From: Labilibaculum antarcticum
GTDB taxonomy: Bacteria > Bacteroidota > Bacteroidia > Bacteroidales > Marinifilaceae
DNA: 64,000 nucleotides
Direction of reading: 5' to 3'
NCBI RefSeq assembly: GCF_002356295.1
Contig: NZ_AP018042.1
Coordinates: 620,001 to 684,000 of the forward strand
Numbering within the stretch: position 1 is the first letter of the stretch; the number at the start of each line of letters is the position of its first letter. This document shows positions 63,756 to 64,000 of this stretch, piece after piece. The notes beneath the pieces were generated by a model that was not told the DNA's origin, ran no database searches, and saw nothing but the letters and a program-made list of their open reading frames with translations. The position numbers were made by a program, and so were the translations under genes.

Positions 63756-64000
63756 TTAGTTCGTTAATATTAAACTTGTTATCAATACTGCCGTAGATAC
63801 TGTCGATAGCAATAAACTGTAAACGGCCGAATTCATATTCGTATTTTTAATTTTATGAGGCTCCACATAAACAACATCGTTGGGTTGCAGAAAAAAGGCC
63901 TTCGATTTCAGAAAGTCTTTCTTTGTTAAATCCAAACGAAATGTTTCACTTTGTTTCTCAGAAGTCCGCATAACCAGAACACGATCAATTTTGGCATATT
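63756..64000 (-). CDS. Wza-type polysaccharide export protein (C-terminal part)
   Basis: The frame is open to the right edge, so only about the last 81 residues are seen. They include DRVLVMRTSEKQSETFRLDL and LQPNDVVYVEPHKIKN, the SLBB/export-protein ending, then a hydrophobic C-terminal helix. The stop is 45 bp before the Wzc-type start, so the genes form an operon. Confidence 0.85.
   Translation of the reverse strand, partial: YAKIDRVLVMRTSEKQSETFRLDLTKKDFLKSKAFFLQPNDVVYVEPHKIKNTNMNSAVYSLLLSTVSTAVLITSLILTN

Overview
The window looks like a low-GC marine or anaerobic member of the Bacteroidota, plausibly order Marinilabiliales (Marinifilaceae-like); that placement is inference. It rests on a SusC/SusD pair, a giant hybrid two-component regulator with Reg_prop/Y_Y_Y sensors, abundant lipoprotein signals, TAnnTTTG-type promoter boxes and a Wza/Wzc exopolysaccharide pair.

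Layout. (1) 1-16.2 kb is a polysaccharide utilisation locus. A GH2 beta-galactosidase-like lipoprotein (cut by the left edge), a GH110 alpha-1,3-galactosidase-like lipoprotein and a sugar/proton symporter form a minus-strand run, with a divergent AraC regulator. SusD and SusC follow, then a divergent hybrid histidine kinase/AraC regulator. Together they suggest uptake and stepwise degalactosylation of an alpha/beta-galactose-containing glycan. (2) 16.4-27.1 kb is a minus-strand amino-sugar module: ROK-type regulator, NDP-sugar pyrophosphorylase-like protein, phosphoglucosamine-mutase-like protein, FHS-family sugar permease, NahK-like anomeric kinase, a NagB-PIG-L fusion, a CBM9-like protein and a ROK sugar kinase. 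No separate nagA is present. (3) 27.1-28.3 kb is decayed DNA. It holds an IS30 transposase 3' remnant, a frameshifted AraC gene and a 17-nt tRNA-Ser 3' end followed by a strong hairpin, which looks like the distal attachment site of an old integrative element.

(4) 28.6-39.9 kb carries a large Reg_prop histidine kinase, an ATP-cone/Mrr-like nuclease, CorA, two MscS channels, and a 968-residue coiled-coil P-loop protein whose Walker A lysine is replaced by isoleucine, next to one MscS. (5) 39.9-50 kb is sparse and repeat-rich: a 41-bp tandem array, a compact multi-stem element, seven related intergenic elements each just 3' of a minus-strand gene, and a ~240-bp direct duplication flanking a class III cyclase gene. 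The genes here are mostly small or stress-related: glyoxalase, cyclase, orphan PstS-like lipoprotein, a coiled-coil stress protein, a 37-aa lysine/histidine-rich protein, a third MscS, a GH5 lipoprotein and an Fsr-like exporter.

(6) 51-64 kb is more ordinary: FUSC membrane protein, PaaE-like reductase, POT-like transporter, threonine dehydrogenase, an orphan type III-like DNA methyltransferase, a frameshifted fragment resembling a secretion-tail, DbpA helicase, a HAD hydrolase, and a Wzc-type tyrosine autokinase with the end of a Wza-type export protein running off the right edge. All calls come from reading the sequence; no database search was run.
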